The notes: a model not told the origin generated them from the letters alone. 10,020 nt of DNA from Candidatus Desantisiibacteriota bacterium (GCA_016208205.1 JACQYP010000034.1:1-10020), one strand, 5' to 3'. Shown: positions 1 through 7,010, counted from the first letter of the stretch. Translations and numbers: made by a program.

Positions 1-2
1 CA

Positions 3-179
3 ATGCCGACAAATCCTATATTTATCACCCATTTTACATTAATATTGATACTCCTGGTATATTTTCCATTCAGTAAATTAATGCATGGATTCGGGATATT
101 CTTTAGTCCAACAAGAAATCAGATTGATAATCCGAGGGAAAGAAGGCTCGTTAACCCTTGGGATAAAAGGATGAATTAA
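3..179 (+). CDS. dsrM: DsrM C-terminal fragment (membrane cytochrome b subunit of DsrMKJOP), partial at 5' edge
   Basis: The frame is open from the left edge to a TAA ending at 179, giving the last 58 residues of a protein whose start lies outside the window. The fragment has one hydrophobic helix (about residues 6-22), then YFPFSKLMH and FFSPTRNQ, then a short polar tail ending NPWDKRMN. This pattern is the end of DsrM, the NarI-like diheme cytochrome b of the DsrMKJOP complex, which exchanges electrons between menaquinone and DsrK. His10 and His28 of the fragment are candidate heme ligands by family analogy only. The gene stops 1 nt before the dsrK ATG, and its last codons carry the probable dsrK ribosome binding site (AAAAGGA, 165-171), so the two are probably translationally coupled. 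The ATG at position 3 is unlikely to be the true start, because the helix and tail match only the end of the family. Confidence 0.9.
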   Translation: MPTNPIFITHFTLILILLVYFPFSKLMHGFGIFFSPTRNQIDNPRERRLVNPWDKRMN

Positions 180-180
180 G

Positions 181-1686
181 ATGGCAAAGGAAAAGATAGA
201 AATTCCAGAACTTACAGGTAAAATAGAGATACCCAGGATTATGCCCGGGGCATCCCTTGCTCATCAGCATCATAAGGCTAATGAACAGCTTCTGACAGGG
301 CTTGGTTATCCGGGGACCCTTGTTGAAAATTGGCAGGAAAAGGCAATTGCCAAGATGAGGGAGCTGCTGAATAAGTATAAATCATTAAAGCTTTATCTTG
401 ATATCTGTGTGCGATGCGGGGCATGTACAGATAAGTGTCAATTCTTTCTCGGCAGCGGCGATCCAAAGAACACACCTGTTGGCAGGCAGGAGTTGATGAG
501 GAAGGTTTATCGCAGGTATTTTACCCCGGCTGGCAAGCTGCTTGGGAATCTGGCTGGAGCTGAGGATTTTACTGAGGAAATGTTAAAGGAGTGGTATGCC
601 TATTTTCATCAATGCTCCCAATGCCGCAGATGTTGTGTTGCCTGTCCTTATGGAATAGATACAGCTGAAATTTCTATGGCTGCCAGAGAAATAATGCATT
701 CCATAGGTTTGGGCACAAAGTATGTGGATGAGATTGTACTCAAGGTGTTTAATATCGGCAATAATCTTGGAATGCAGCCAAAAGCTATTAAAAGCAGCCT
801 TGATTTTTGTGTGGATGAGATGAAGGAAGCCCTTGAGGAAAAGGGGATAATGGATGTTGATGTCCAAATACCCATGGATGTTGAAGGGGCAGAGGTATTG
901 TTGGTTGTACCCTCAGCTGATTTTTTTGCCTCTCCTCATATTGAGTCGCTTCTGGGGTATGCCAAGGTGTTTCATCAGGCAGGTATAAGCTGGACACTTT
1001 CATCATATGCATCTGAGGCCGGGAATTTTGGTATGTTTATGGGCAGCTATGATGGGATGAAAAAGGTTGCTTCAAGGATAGGTCAGGCAGTCCGAGATCT
1101 TAAGGTGAAACGGTTGGTTATTGGTGAGTGCGGGCATGCGTATCGTATTGCTTATAGCTTCTGGAATACCTTGATTGGTCCATTTGATACACTTGATCCC
1201 AGGTATCCGGCACCTCAACATATCTGTGAGTTTACCTATGACCTGATTAATCGTGGGGCACTAAGGCTTGATAAGTCGGCAAATGATGAGTTTGTGGTTA
1301 CATACCATGACTCTTGTAATGTTGCCCGGGCAACCAGAATGGGTGATATGCCTGGTGGTCAGTTTGAGATACCCAGGGCAATAATCAAGGCATGCTGCAA
1401 TAAGTTTGTGGATATGCCGCAGGAAACTATTCGGGAGAATACCTTCTGCTGCGGTGGTGGTGCCGGGTTATTAACCGATGAGATGCTTGATATTCGAGTA
1501 AAGGGTGCTATGCCGAGGATGCAGGCATTAAAGCAAGTAGTAGATTCACATGGCGTAAACTTCTTTGCCCTTATCTGTGCTATCTGTAAGGCACAGTGTA
1601 CCAAGGTATTTCCTATGTATGGATTTTCTATGGATATGGTTGGCGGGGTGCATCAGTTGGTAAGTCGAGCCATTGTGTTAAAGTAG
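181..1686 (+). CDS. dsrK: DsrK, HdrD-like iron-sulfur subunit of DsrMKJOP
   Basis: The product is 501 residues, within the usual DsrK range. DsrK is the cytoplasmic catalytic subunit of DsrMKJOP and is thought to reduce the DsrC trisulfide, or oxidise reduced DsrC, through a heterodisulfide-reductase-type cluster. The sequence shows two ferredoxin-type cysteine sets (C76/C79/C82/C86 and C145/C148/C151/C155). It then has the CCG-type elements of HdrD: YHDSC at C379, CCGGGAG at C423-C424, and ICAIC at C466/C469 with C473 following. These would hold the noncanonical cubane cluster seen in HdrB/HdrD relatives. No signal peptide or membrane helix is evident, so it is cytoplasmic and held by DsrM. 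It starts 2 nt after the dsrM stop. The TAG stop coincides with the left end of a palindromic repeat (1687-1706), so the extreme C-terminus may have been set by that insertion. A segment encoding residues 440-459 is copied in the downstream spacer. Confidence 0.96.
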   Translation: MAKEKIEIPELTGKIEIPRIMPGASLAHQHHKANEQLLTGLGYPGTLVENWQEKAIAKMRELLNKYKSLKLYLDICVRCGACTDKCQFFLGSGDPKNTPVGRQELMRKVYRRYFTPAGKLLGNLAGAEDFTEEMLKEWYAYFHQCSQCRRCCVACPYGIDTAEISMAAREIMHSIGLGTKYVDEIVLKVFNIGNNLGMQPKAIKSSLDFCVDEMKEALEEKGIMDVDVQIPMDVEGAEVLLVVPSADFFASPHIESLLGYAKVFHQAGISWTLSSYASEAGNFGMFMGSYDGMKKVASRIGQAVRDLKVKRLVIGECGHAYRIAYSFWNTLIGPFDTLDPRYPAPQHICEFTYDLINRGALRLDKSANDEFVVTYHDSCNVARATRMGDMPGGQFEIPRAIIKACCNKFVDMPQETIRENTFCCGGGAGLLTDEMLDIRVKGAMPRMQALKQVVDSHGVNFFALICAICKAQCTKVFPMYGFSMDMVGGVHQLVSRAIVLK

Positions 1687-1706
1687 AACAGGCATTCCTG
1701 CCTGTT
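1687..1706. repeat. 20-bp palindrome, copy 1, directly after the dsrK stop
   Basis: The sequence reads AACAGGCA-TTCC-TGCCTGTT, a perfect 8-bp stem with a 4-nt loop, beginning at the first base after the dsrK TAG. A nearly identical palindrome (terminal A/T replaced by G/C) sits directly after the dsrA TAG at 5815-5834. Both are preceded by GTAG. The element is probably a small dispersed REP-like repeat. In the transcript it would fold right behind dsrK and could stabilise the upstream message or affect dsrJ translation. It has no U-tract, so it is not a canonical intrinsic terminator. Confidence 0.8.
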
Positions 1707-1712
1707 TACCTT

Positions 1713-1761
1713 GTAAAAGGTGCTATGCCAAGGATGCAGAGTAGTAGATTCACATGGCGTA
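1713..1761 (+). pseudogene. 49-nt duplicated fragment of dsrK in the dsrK-dsrJ spacer
   Basis: This stretch repeats dsrK positions 1498-1557. Aligned by eye, 47 of 49 bases match; the differences are two G-to-A changes, and one 11-nt block of dsrK (1526-1536) is missing from the copy. The dsrK segment encodes a conserved part of the protein (GAMPRMQALK followed by VVDSHG), so dsrK is the parent and the spacer holds the copy. The copy has no role as coding sequence: the 11-nt deletion shifts the frame, and the dsrJ start lies downstream at 1804. Confidence 0.85.
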
Positions 1762-1791
1762 GTACCGATTACCGTGGTTGTGCAGAATACT

Positions 1792-1796
1792 GGAGG
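1792..1796 (+). promoter_or_regulatory. Ribosome binding site that decides the dsrJ GTG start
   Basis: GGAGG lies 7 nt upstream of the GTG at 1804. The upstream in-frame ATG (1720) sits inside the duplicated dsrK fragment, has no comparable site, and would put 28 unrelated residues ahead of the membrane anchor. Confidence 0.8.
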
Positions 1797-1803
1797 AATT
1801 AGA

Positions 1804-2184
1804 GTGAATAAATTCATGGCTATAATAATCGTATTAATATTTGGTGCTGTGTTATTATCTCCATTTGTGATTAATGCAGTTAGGGGAGCAATGGGTGACA
1901 GCATGTCAACACTTAATCTTGTCCTGCCGGAAGGAGGCAGTTGTGTCAAGGATACGGCATATATGCGGGCAAACCATATGGACATCCTTAAAAAGGCAAG
2001 GGTTGAGGCAGTACGGGATGGCAAGCGAACAAGTGATTACAGCCTGAAAAATTGCCAGACATGCCATACGAAGCGGGATGAGTTTTGTGACAGGTGCCAT
2101 CATTTCGTTGGGGTAAAGCCTGAGTGCTTTGAGTGTCATTATTATCCTACAAGTAATGAAGGGTGTGAGAGGGTAACTAAATGA
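1804..2184 (+). CDS. dsrJ: DsrJ, triheme cytochrome c subunit of DsrMKJOP
   Basis: From the GTG start the product is 126 residues, close to the family's usual size. It begins with a hydrophobic segment (about residues 5-20) that serves as an uncleaved signal anchor, placing the rest in the periplasm. Three CXXCH heme c motifs follow in a compact C-terminal block: CQTCH (84-88), CDRCH (95-99) and CFECH (108-112). Upstream, C47 in GGSC matches the position of the cysteine known in DsrJ as a probable axial ligand giving one heme unusual His/Cys coordination, and H58-M59 are further possible ligands. The family is thought to pass electrons on the periplasmic side of DsrMKJOP, and its physiological partner is unsettled. 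The stop overlaps the dsrO start in an ATGA, which points to translational coupling. The start codon is GTG and the gene is separated from dsrK by repeat DNA, unlike the tight joins on either side. Confidence 0.93.
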   Translation: MNKFMAIIIVLIFGAVLLSPFVINAVRGAMGDSMSTLNLVLPEGGSCVKDTAYMRANHMDILKKARVEAVRDGKRTSDYSLKNCQTCHTKRDEFCDRCHHFVGVKPECFECHYYPTSNEGCERVTK

Positions 2185-2888
2185 AAAGAAGGGATTTCCT
2201 GAAACTTAGCGGAATATTGGCAGCAGCAGGTGCAGTGTCGTCAGCAAACAGCCTGTTATATGCAGGAAAGGTTGATGCAACAAGTGGCAATAAGTATGGC
2301 ATGGTTATTGATTTAACCAAATGTGACGGGTGTGGAGAATGTGCCTCTGCCTGTCGGACAGCTAATAATGTAGCCACATTTCCTGATAATGAAAAGATAA
2401 ATAACTACTGGCTCAGGATAGCAAGGGTAAAATCTAAGTTTCCGGGTAGTCAGGAGCAGGCTATTCCCTTGATGTGTATGCATTGTGATAACGCACCATG
2501 CGTTCATGTCTGCCCGGTTAAGGCATCATTTGTACGAAAGGATGGGATTGTCCTGATAGATAAACATAGATGCATCGGCTGCAGGTATTGTATGATTGCC
2601 TGCCCTTACAAGGCAAGATCGTTTGTGTTTAAGCACAATGAGGGATTTTCTAACCCTGAAGTGCCAAAAACCATGCATGGGGTGGTAGAGAAATGTGATT
2701 TTTGCGTGAGCAGGGTGGATGATGGACAAATGCCGGTATGCGTAGCGACATGTAAGAAAGGGGCAATGACTTTTGGTAACCTGAATGATTCTAATGCTCA
2801 GGTTTCAAAATTAATCTCATCCGGTAGGGTGCATCGGGTTCGTGAGGACTTGCACCTTGGGGCAAAGGTGTATTATCTGGGATTGTAG
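2181..2888 (+). CDS. dsrO: DsrO, Tat-exported periplasmic ferredoxin-like subunit of DsrMKJOP
   Basis: The product is 235 residues. The N-terminus MKRRDFLKLSG is a twin-arginine signal (R3-R4), followed by an alanine-rich hydrophobic core to about residue 28, so the folded Fe-S protein is exported to the periplasm. Four cysteine groups follow, as in other NrfC/HybA-like ferredoxins: C48/C51/C54/C58, C99/C102/C107/C111, C131/C134/C137/C141 and C172/C175/C187/C191, enough for four [4Fe-4S] clusters. DsrO relays electrons between DsrJ and the membrane protein DsrP. The ATG overlaps the dsrJ stop (ATGA), and a GAGAGGG ribosome site lies inside the end of dsrJ. The 370-nt repeat-filled gap that follows separates it from its usual partner dsrP, which most operons place close behind. 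Confidence 0.95.
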   Translation: MKRRDFLKLSGILAAAGAVSSANSLLYAGKVDATSGNKYGMVIDLTKCDGCGECASACRTANNVATFPDNEKINNYWLRIARVKSKFPGSQEQAIPLMCMHCDNAPCVHVCPVKASFVRKDGIVLIDKHRCIGCRYCMIACPYKARSFVFKHNEGFSNPEVPKTMHGVVEKCDFCVSRVDDGQMPVCVATCKKGAMTFGNLNDSNAQVSKLISSGRVHRVREDLHLGAKVYYLGL

Positions 2889-2901
2889 GGATAGGCTGTA
2901 G

Positions 2902-3109
2902 TGTCGTGTCAAGTCTGTAGTGTCCGTTTCCCAAACGGACATCTATGGTAGTCAAGACAAACGCCGTTCGCCCCTACTGCTCTCGTCAACTCATCCCGTG
3001 GCAGATAAAATTCCTATAGAAATGTAGTGGTAAAGCCATCATCTGTCCGTTTGGGAAACGGACACTACTACATTACATGCTTATGCGTCATTTTAAGGTT
3101 GACACGACA
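2902..3109. mobile_element. 208-bp nested palindromic MITE-like element between dsrO and dsrP
   Basis: The ends are perfect 11-bp inverted repeats: TGTCGTGTCAA at 2902-2912 and TTGACACGACA at 3099-3109. Inside, two 24-nt blocks (2917-2940 and 3045-3068) are exact reverse complements of each other. Each block contains its own perfect hairpin: GTCCGTTT, a CCC or GGG loop, and AAACGGAC. The middle (2941-3044) is unrelated sequence with no open reading frame. Terminal inverted repeats, small size and no coding capacity fit a non-autonomous transposable element. I see no clear target-site duplication, and the transposase family cannot be named. The transcript would form a large folded structure between dsrO and dsrP. 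Confidence 0.7.
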
Positions 3110-3224
3110 GTAGACTGTTAGACTATTAGACTGTTAGGAAAGAAGGCTGTGGGCTGTCAGGAGAAAGATTTGAATGTCCAAAACTCATGGTGCTTTTGTT
3201 TTCCCTAACAGCCTAACAGTCTAC
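3110..3224. repeat. Inverted repeat built from short tandem words, upstream of dsrP
   Basis: GTAGACTGTTAG (3110-3121) is perfectly complementary to CTAACAGTCTAC (3213-3224). Both arms contain further copies of the same word: AGACTGTTAGG around 3129-3138 and CCTAACAG around 3204-3211. The arms can therefore pair in more than one register. It directly abuts the end of the preceding palindromic element. It has no coding content, and ends about 20 nt before the dsrP ribosome binding site (GAGGT, 3246-3250). Confidence 0.65.
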
Positions 3225-3258
3225 AGCCTAAACAACCTGAATTGTGAGGTAAATTACG

Positions 3259-4449
3259 ATGAAGATATATTTTACAACCATAAATGGTAAGTCGCTGGGG
3301 ATGTATTTTTTATTGGCTGTGCTGGCAATTCTTGCTGCTGCCGGTATGTATGCCACCTATGCCATGTTTAGTCAGGGGCATTATATTACCGGCATGAACA
3401 ATCAGATACCCTGGGGTTTGCCGATTGTTGTGGCCATATATTGTATCGGATTGAGTGCCGGTTCGCTCGTTCTTTCGGCTCTTTCGGCTGTATTTGGACA
3501 AAAGGAATTTAAGCCGTTTGCCAGAATAGCAGTCTTTGTTGCTGCCCTGCTTCTTGTCGGCAGCTTGCTCTCTATTATCCTTGATTGGGGAAGACCGGAC
3601 AGGGTTATGTTGCCGTTTTTGTATCTGAATCCCCGTTCTATCTTTTCATGGAATGGTTTCTTGTATTCAAGCTATATCTTTATCTGTATTGTGTATCTCT
3701 GGGCAATGTTTACCGGCAGGGATGGATGGATAAAGCCCATGGGTCTGTTAGCTGTTCTATGGGCGGTTGGGGTACATAGCGGAACCGGTGCTATCTTTGG
3801 ATTTATCAATGCTCGGGAGTTGTACCATTCACCACTTGCCTCACCAACCTTTGTAGTCGCAGCCCTCTCATCCGGTACTGCCTTGATGATTCTTATTATT
3901 GTGTCCACATTTAAGGCAACCGGGAGATTCTTAGATAATCGGCTGATTACGGGACTGGCTAAGTTATTGGGTTCATTTATTATGGTAGTTTTATATTTTG
4001 TGATTGTTGAATATGTTGTAAGGTTGTATACCCCATCAACCTGTGAGCAGACAAGATTTGTTTTGTTTGGTGGAAATCTTTACACCTATATCTTCTGGGT
4101 TGGCTTAATACTGCTTGGTTCTATTGTTCCAGCCATTATCTTGTTTAATCCTATTACCAAAAACTCGATTCCCTGGATTATGTTTGCTTCATTATTGGTA
4201 GTAATGGGTGTTTTCTGTGAAAGATTGATCTTTGTCCTGCCTGGTCAGGTATTTCCGCTCAATCTTTTCCCTGATATGGAGATGACAAGCGGTTTCATGG
4301 ATGGGATGATTACATGGTATCAGGTCAGTCTGCCTGAGATTGCTCAAGGGTTGGGGATATTGTCTATTGTTGCCATTTTGTATATTATCGGCTTAAAGCT
4401 GTTTGCCCTGCTTCCAACCGAGGCAAGGCATCTTGAACATGAGTTGTAG
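3259..4449 (+). CDS. dsrP: DsrP, NrfD/PsrC-family integral membrane subunit of DsrMKJOP
   Basis: The product is 396 residues and overwhelmingly hydrophobic, with about ten membrane helices by eye (roughly 14-36, 54-78, 87-108, 130-150, 158-180, 195-217, 233-255, 274-296, 304-326 and 364-386). This is the layout of the NrfD/PsrC family, which exchanges electrons with the quinone pool and has no heme of its own. Recognisable family segments include NNQIPWGLPI (47-56), LDWGRPDR (108-115) and NPRSIFSWNGF (124-134). DsrP pairs with the periplasmic ferredoxin DsrO. GAGGT lies 8 nt ahead of the ATG. The gene is isolated by repeat-filled spacers on both sides (370 nt upstream, 180 nt downstream), but its order after dsrO and its strand keep it in the operon. 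Named with confidence from position and fold; NrfD alone would be the fallback call. Confidence 0.94.
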   Translation: MKIYFTTINGKSLGMYFLLAVLAILAAAGMYATYAMFSQGHYITGMNNQIPWGLPIVVAIYCIGLSAGSLVLSALSAVFGQKEFKPFARIAVFVAALLLVGSLLSIILDWGRPDRVMLPFLYLNPRSIFSWNGFLYSSYIFICIVYLWAMFTGRDGWIKPMGLLAVLWAVGVHSGTGAIFGFINARELYHSPLASPTFVVAALSSGTALMILIIVSTFKATGRFLDNRLITGLAKLLGSFIMVVLYFVIVEYVVRLYTPSTCEQTRFVLFGGNLYTYIFWVGLILLGSIVPAIILFNPITKNSIPWIMFASLLVVMGVFCERLIFVLPGQVFPLNLFPDMEMTSGFMDGMITWYQVSLPEIAQGLGILSIVAILYIIGLKLFALLPTEARHLEHEL

Positions 4450-4456
4450 ATTTAGG

Positions 4457-4542
4457 ATGTTGTAAGTTAAAGAGGTTGTAAGTTGAAGGTTAAAGAAATA
4501 ACATCTAAACCTACAACTTCCTAAACCTACAACCTACAACAT
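4457..4542. repeat. Long imperfect hairpin of short tandem words between dsrP and dsrA
   Basis: The left arm is built from variants of GTTGTAAGTT and the right arm from variants of CCTACAAC. Paired segments from outside in are ATGTTGTA (4457-4464) with TACAACAT (4535-4542), AGGTTGTA (4473-4480) with TACAACCT (4528-4535), AAGTT (4480-4484) with AACTT (4515-4519), and AGGTT (4487-4491) with AACCT (4508-4512). The first two pairings share base 4535, so the real fold is in alternative registers. The style resembles the element at 3110-3224, though the word differs. Confidence 0.6.
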
Positions 4543-4545
4543 AGA

Positions 4546-4592
4546 TTGACGAAGATACAAAATCGCAGATTATGCCAATGCTTGAGTATAAT
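4546..4592 (+). promoter_or_regulatory. Weak candidate internal promoter ahead of dsrA
   Basis: TTGACG at 4546-4551 lies 16 nt before GATTAT (4568-4573), a 4-of-6 match to the -10 box. A perfect TATAAT is also present at 4587-4592 but has no good -35 at the right distance. Either could give a separate dsrAB transcript. The case rests on motif matching in AT-rich DNA and is weak. Confidence 0.25.
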
Positions 4593-4629
4593 TCGTGGTT
4601 AAAAAATATTAAAAGAAAGGAGAGATATT

Positions 4630-5814
4630 ATGTCTGATTCAAAAAGCCCTCTTTTAGATGAATTAGAGAAGGGTCCATGGCCGAGTTTTGTTACAGAGAT
4701 AAAAAAAGCGGCTGAGAAAAGTCCAATGGCACAGGGGCTGTTGGATCAATTGGAGCTTTCCTATAAGGAAAAGAAAACTCACTGGAAGCATGGTGGAATT
4801 GTTGGTGTAAAGGGATATGGCGGTGGAATTATCGGCCGTTATTCTGATTCCGGAGATAAATTCCCGGATGTTGCTCATTTTCATACGGTTCGTGTCAATC
4901 AGCCGTCAGGTTGGTTTTATACGGCTGATGCCTTGAGAGAGTTGATGACTATCTGGGAAAAACATGGATCATGCCTGACCAATTTTCATGGCTCTACCGG
5001 TGATACAGTCTTCCTTGGAACAAAGACAAGTGAATTGGAAGACATATTTACTGAGTTGTCGGAGAAAGGCTGGGATCTGGGCGGTTCAGGCTCTGATGTC
5101 CGTACACCGAGCTGCTGCGTTGGTCCGGCAAGATGTGAGTTTGCCTGTTATGATACCCTGGCACTTACCTATGATCTGACCATGTCTTATCAGGATGAAT
5201 TGCACAGACCATTCTTCCCTTATAAGTGGAAGTTTAAGATGGCTGGTTGTCCAAATGATTGTGTGGCTTCCATTGCCAGGTCTGATTTTTCTATTATCGG
5301 TACATGGAAGGATGATATCCGGATGGATACAGAGGCAGTCAAGGAATATGCAGCAGATGCAGACTTTAATATCCAGAAATTCGTAGTCAATAAATGTCCG
5401 TCCAAGTGTATGTCCTGGGATGGGGAGAAGTTAGAGATTGATAACAGAAATTGTGTCAGGTGTATGCACTGTATCAATGTCATGCCCAAGGCACTTAGAC
5501 CGGGCACAGAAAAGGGTGCAACCCTTCTTATTGGTGCTAAGGCACCGATTGTTGAGGGTGCACAGCTTGCCTCAGTGATAGTTCCATTCATGGAGATGAA
5601 ACCGCCATATCAAGAGCTTAAGGATCTGCTTGCTGCGATATGGGAGTTCTGGGATGAGAATGGGGTAGCAAGAGAAAGGATTGGTGAATGCATTCAACGG
5701 GTTGGGCTTGGAAACTTTGTTGAGCAGATAGGGCTTAAGCCATTACCGCAGATGGTGTTGCAGCCGAGAGATAATCCATATATCTTTTATGAGGAATATC
5801 TGGAGGAAGAGTAG
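4630..5814 (+). CDS. dsrA: DsrA, dissimilatory sulfite reductase alpha subunit
   Basis: The product is 394 residues, somewhat shorter than the roughly 420-440 of well-studied DsrA proteins. With DsrB it forms the cytoplasmic alpha2-beta2 siroheme sulfite reductase, which reduces sulfite and loads sulfur onto DsrC, or runs in reverse in sulfur oxidisers. Cysteines C163/C169 (CX5C) and C207/C211 (CX3C) keep the spacing of the alpha cluster site that sits next to siroheme or sirohydrochlorin. The inserted ferredoxin domain supplies C256, C260 and the set C275/C278/C281 ending in the alpha-typical CINVMPKAL. Other family hallmarks are [17 protein letters not shown] (50-66) and NFHGSTGD (118-125). 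The ATG has AAGGAGAG 5 nt upstream. The TAG stop touches a palindromic repeat (5815-5834), so the acidic end EEYLEEE may have been trimmed by that insertion. Confidence 0.97.
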   Translation: MSDSKSPLLDELEKGPWPSFVTEIKKAAEKSPMAQGLLDQLELSYKEKKTHWKHGGIVGVKGYGGGIIGRYSDSGDKFPDVAHFHTVRVNQPSGWFYTADALRELMTIWEKHGSCLTNFHGSTGDTVFLGTKTSELEDIFTELSEKGWDLGGSGSDVRTPSCCVGPARCEFACYDTLALTYDLTMSYQDELHRPFFPYKWKFKMAGCPNDCVASIARSDFSIIGTWKDDIRMDTEAVKEYAADADFNIQKFVVNKCPSKCMSWDGEKLEIDNRNCVRCMHCINVMPKALRPGTEKGATLLIGAKAPIVEGAQLASVIVPFMEMKPPYQELKDLLAAIWEFWDENGVARERIGECIQRVGLGNFVEQIGLKPLPQMVLQPRDNPYIFYEEYLEEE

Positions 5815-5834
5815 GACAGGCATTCCTGCCTGTC
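5815..5834. repeat. 20-bp palindrome, copy 2, directly after the dsrA stop
   Basis: GACAGGCA-TTCC-TGCCTGTC is a perfect 8-bp stem with a TTCC loop, starting at the base after the dsrA TAG. It matches the copy after dsrK (1687-1706) except at the outermost base pair. The preceding GTAG is shared, which suggests the repeat unit itself includes the stop codon. Confidence 0.8.
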
Positions 5835-5843
5835 TTGAGAGAA

Positions 5844-5894
5844 ACAGACAAGAATGTCTGTTCTACTTTAAGCTACACAGACAAGAATGTCTGT
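5844..5894. repeat. Two identical 18-bp palindromes in the dsrA-dsrB spacer
   Basis: ACAGACA-AGAA-TGTCTGT occurs at 5844-5861 and again at 5877-5894, separated by 15 nt. Each is a perfect 7-bp stem with a 4-nt loop. Read on the other strand, the first copy is preceded by GTAGA as in the AACAGGCATTCC element, so the two palindrome types are probably diverged versions of one family. Three hairpins in a row then lie between dsrA and dsrB, which are usually nearly adjacent. Confidence 0.75.
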
Positions 5895-5906
5895 GTTACA
5901 TTATAC

Positions 5907-5912
5907 AGGAGG
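5907..5912 (+). promoter_or_regulatory. Ribosome binding site that decides the dsrB start
   Basis: AGGAGG lies 7 nt before the ATG at 5920. The earlier in-frame ATG (5887) sits inside the second 18-bp palindrome and has no such site. Confidence 0.85.
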
Positions 5913-5919
5913 TAATAAT

Positions 5920-7002
5920 ATGGCAGTACCAGCCGTAAAAAGAAAGACAGATATCGGACCACCGCATTATGATAAGTTTTTGCATCCGGTTATAAAGGAA
6001 AATTATGGGAAATGGAAGTATCATGAGGTAGTAAAAGCAGGTGTTCTTGTGCATGTTTCAGAGACAGGGGCAAAGATATTTACTGTTCGGGCAGCATCGC
6101 CGAGGTTGTTGAGCAGTACCACGATTCTGCTGTTTTGTGATTTGGCTGATAAGTATAGTGGTGGATACTTGAGATTTACCAGCCGAAACAATGTTGAGTT
6201 TTTGCTTGATAATGAGGCAAACATTGATCCATTAATCAATGAACTGAAACAAAATAATATCCCTGTTGGAGGGACAAAGAATACTATCTCTAATATTGTC
6301 CATACGCAAGGATGGGTTCATTGCCATTCATCAGCTACAGATGCATCAGGATTAGTAAAGGTGATAATGGATGATTTGTTTGAATATTTTGAGGAAATGA
6401 CCCTGCCGCATAAGGTAAAGATTGCTGTTGCCTGCTGTTTGAATATGTGTGGTGCGGTTCATTGCTCAGATATTGCTATCCTGGGTGTGCACAGGCGACC
6501 GCCAAAGATAGATCATGCAAATCTCAAAAATATGTGTGAGATTCCATCAACAGTGGCAGCATGTCCAACAGCGGCTATCAGACCAACCTATGTTGATGGT
6601 AAGCCATCGGTTAAGATTGATGAGGACAGGTGTATGTTCTGTGGTAATTGTTTTTCAGTCTGTCCGGCAATGCCTATTGCTGACCCATTAAACGATGGAG
6701 TATCTATCTGGGTTGGCGGCAAGGTTTCTAATGCCAGAATGCAGCCGACATTTACCAAATTGGCTATCCCGTATCTCCCCAATAATCCGCCAAGATGGAC
6801 AGAGGTGACTTGCGCAGTAAAGAAGATTGTAACGCTTTATGCTCAGGATGCGCAGAAGTATGAACGGGTTGGTGAATGGATTGAACGGATAGGTTGGCCA
6901 AGGTTCTTTGAAATGACCGGGTTTGAGTTTACCAAGGAGCATATTGATGACTTTAAGTATGCAGGCTTAACTTATAGAAGAACAACTCAGATAAAGTTTT
7001 AA
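5920..7002 (+). CDS. dsrB: DsrB, dissimilatory sulfite reductase beta subunit
   Basis: The product is 360 residues, in the normal DsrB range. The catalytic cluster cysteines C135, C172, C173 and C177 keep the spacing known for the beta site that holds the functional siroheme (C, then 37 residues later CCLNMC). The following GAVHCSD is a strong family signature. Basic residues near HRRPPK (191-196) fit the sulfite and siroheme carboxylate pocket. The ferredoxin insert has C238/C241/C244/C248 in [12 protein letters not shown], followed by the [12 protein letters not shown] region (262-273) typical of DsrB. The start at 5920 is chosen for its ribosome site and for the normal [19 protein letters not shown] N-terminus. 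It follows dsrA after 105 nt of hairpin-rich DNA, an unusually long dsrA-dsrB gap. Confidence 0.97.
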   Translation: MAVPAVKRKTDIGPPHYDKFLHPVIKENYGKWKYHEVVKAGVLVHVSETGAKIFTVRAASPRLLSSTTILLFCDLADKYSGGYLRFTSRNNVEFLLDNEANIDPLINELKQNNIPVGGTKNTISNIVHTQGWVHCHSSATDASGLVKVIMDDLFEYFEEMTLPHKVKIAVACCLNMCGAVHCSDIAILGVHRRPPKIDHANLKNMCEIPSTVAACPTAAIRPTYVDGKPSVKIDEDRCMFCGNCFSVCPAMPIADPLNDGVSIWVGGKVSNARMQPTFTKLAIPYLPNNPPRWTEVTCAVKKIVTLYAQDAQKYERVGEWIERIGWPRFFEMTGFEFTKEHIDDFKYAGLTYRRTTQIKF

Positions 7003-7010
7003 GAGCGTAG

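Noticed and set aside
1596..1802. 68-residue plus-strand open frame overlapping the end of dsrK
   Set aside because: Its second half is translated from the palindrome and the duplicated dsrK fragment, and its first half is an off-frame reading of dsrK.
2889..3258. Possible small gene in the dsrO-dsrP gap
   Set aside because: No open frame with a ribosome site is present, and the sequence is accounted for by two inverted-repeat elements.
5220..5591. 123-residue minus-strand open frame opposite dsrA
   Set aside because: It lies fully within dsrA, has no ribosome site or family resemblance, and arises from codon bias on the coding strand.
5844..5894. Two identical 18-bp repeats with a 15-nt spacer, resembling the start of a CRISPR array
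   Set aside because: There are only two copies, the spacer is far too short, the repeats are full palindromes of a dispersed family, and no cas genes are near.
5887..5919. Upstream ATG as the dsrB start
   Set aside because: It lies inside a hairpin repeat with no ribosome site. The ATG at 5920 has AGGAGG at ideal spacing and gives the normal DsrB N-terminus.
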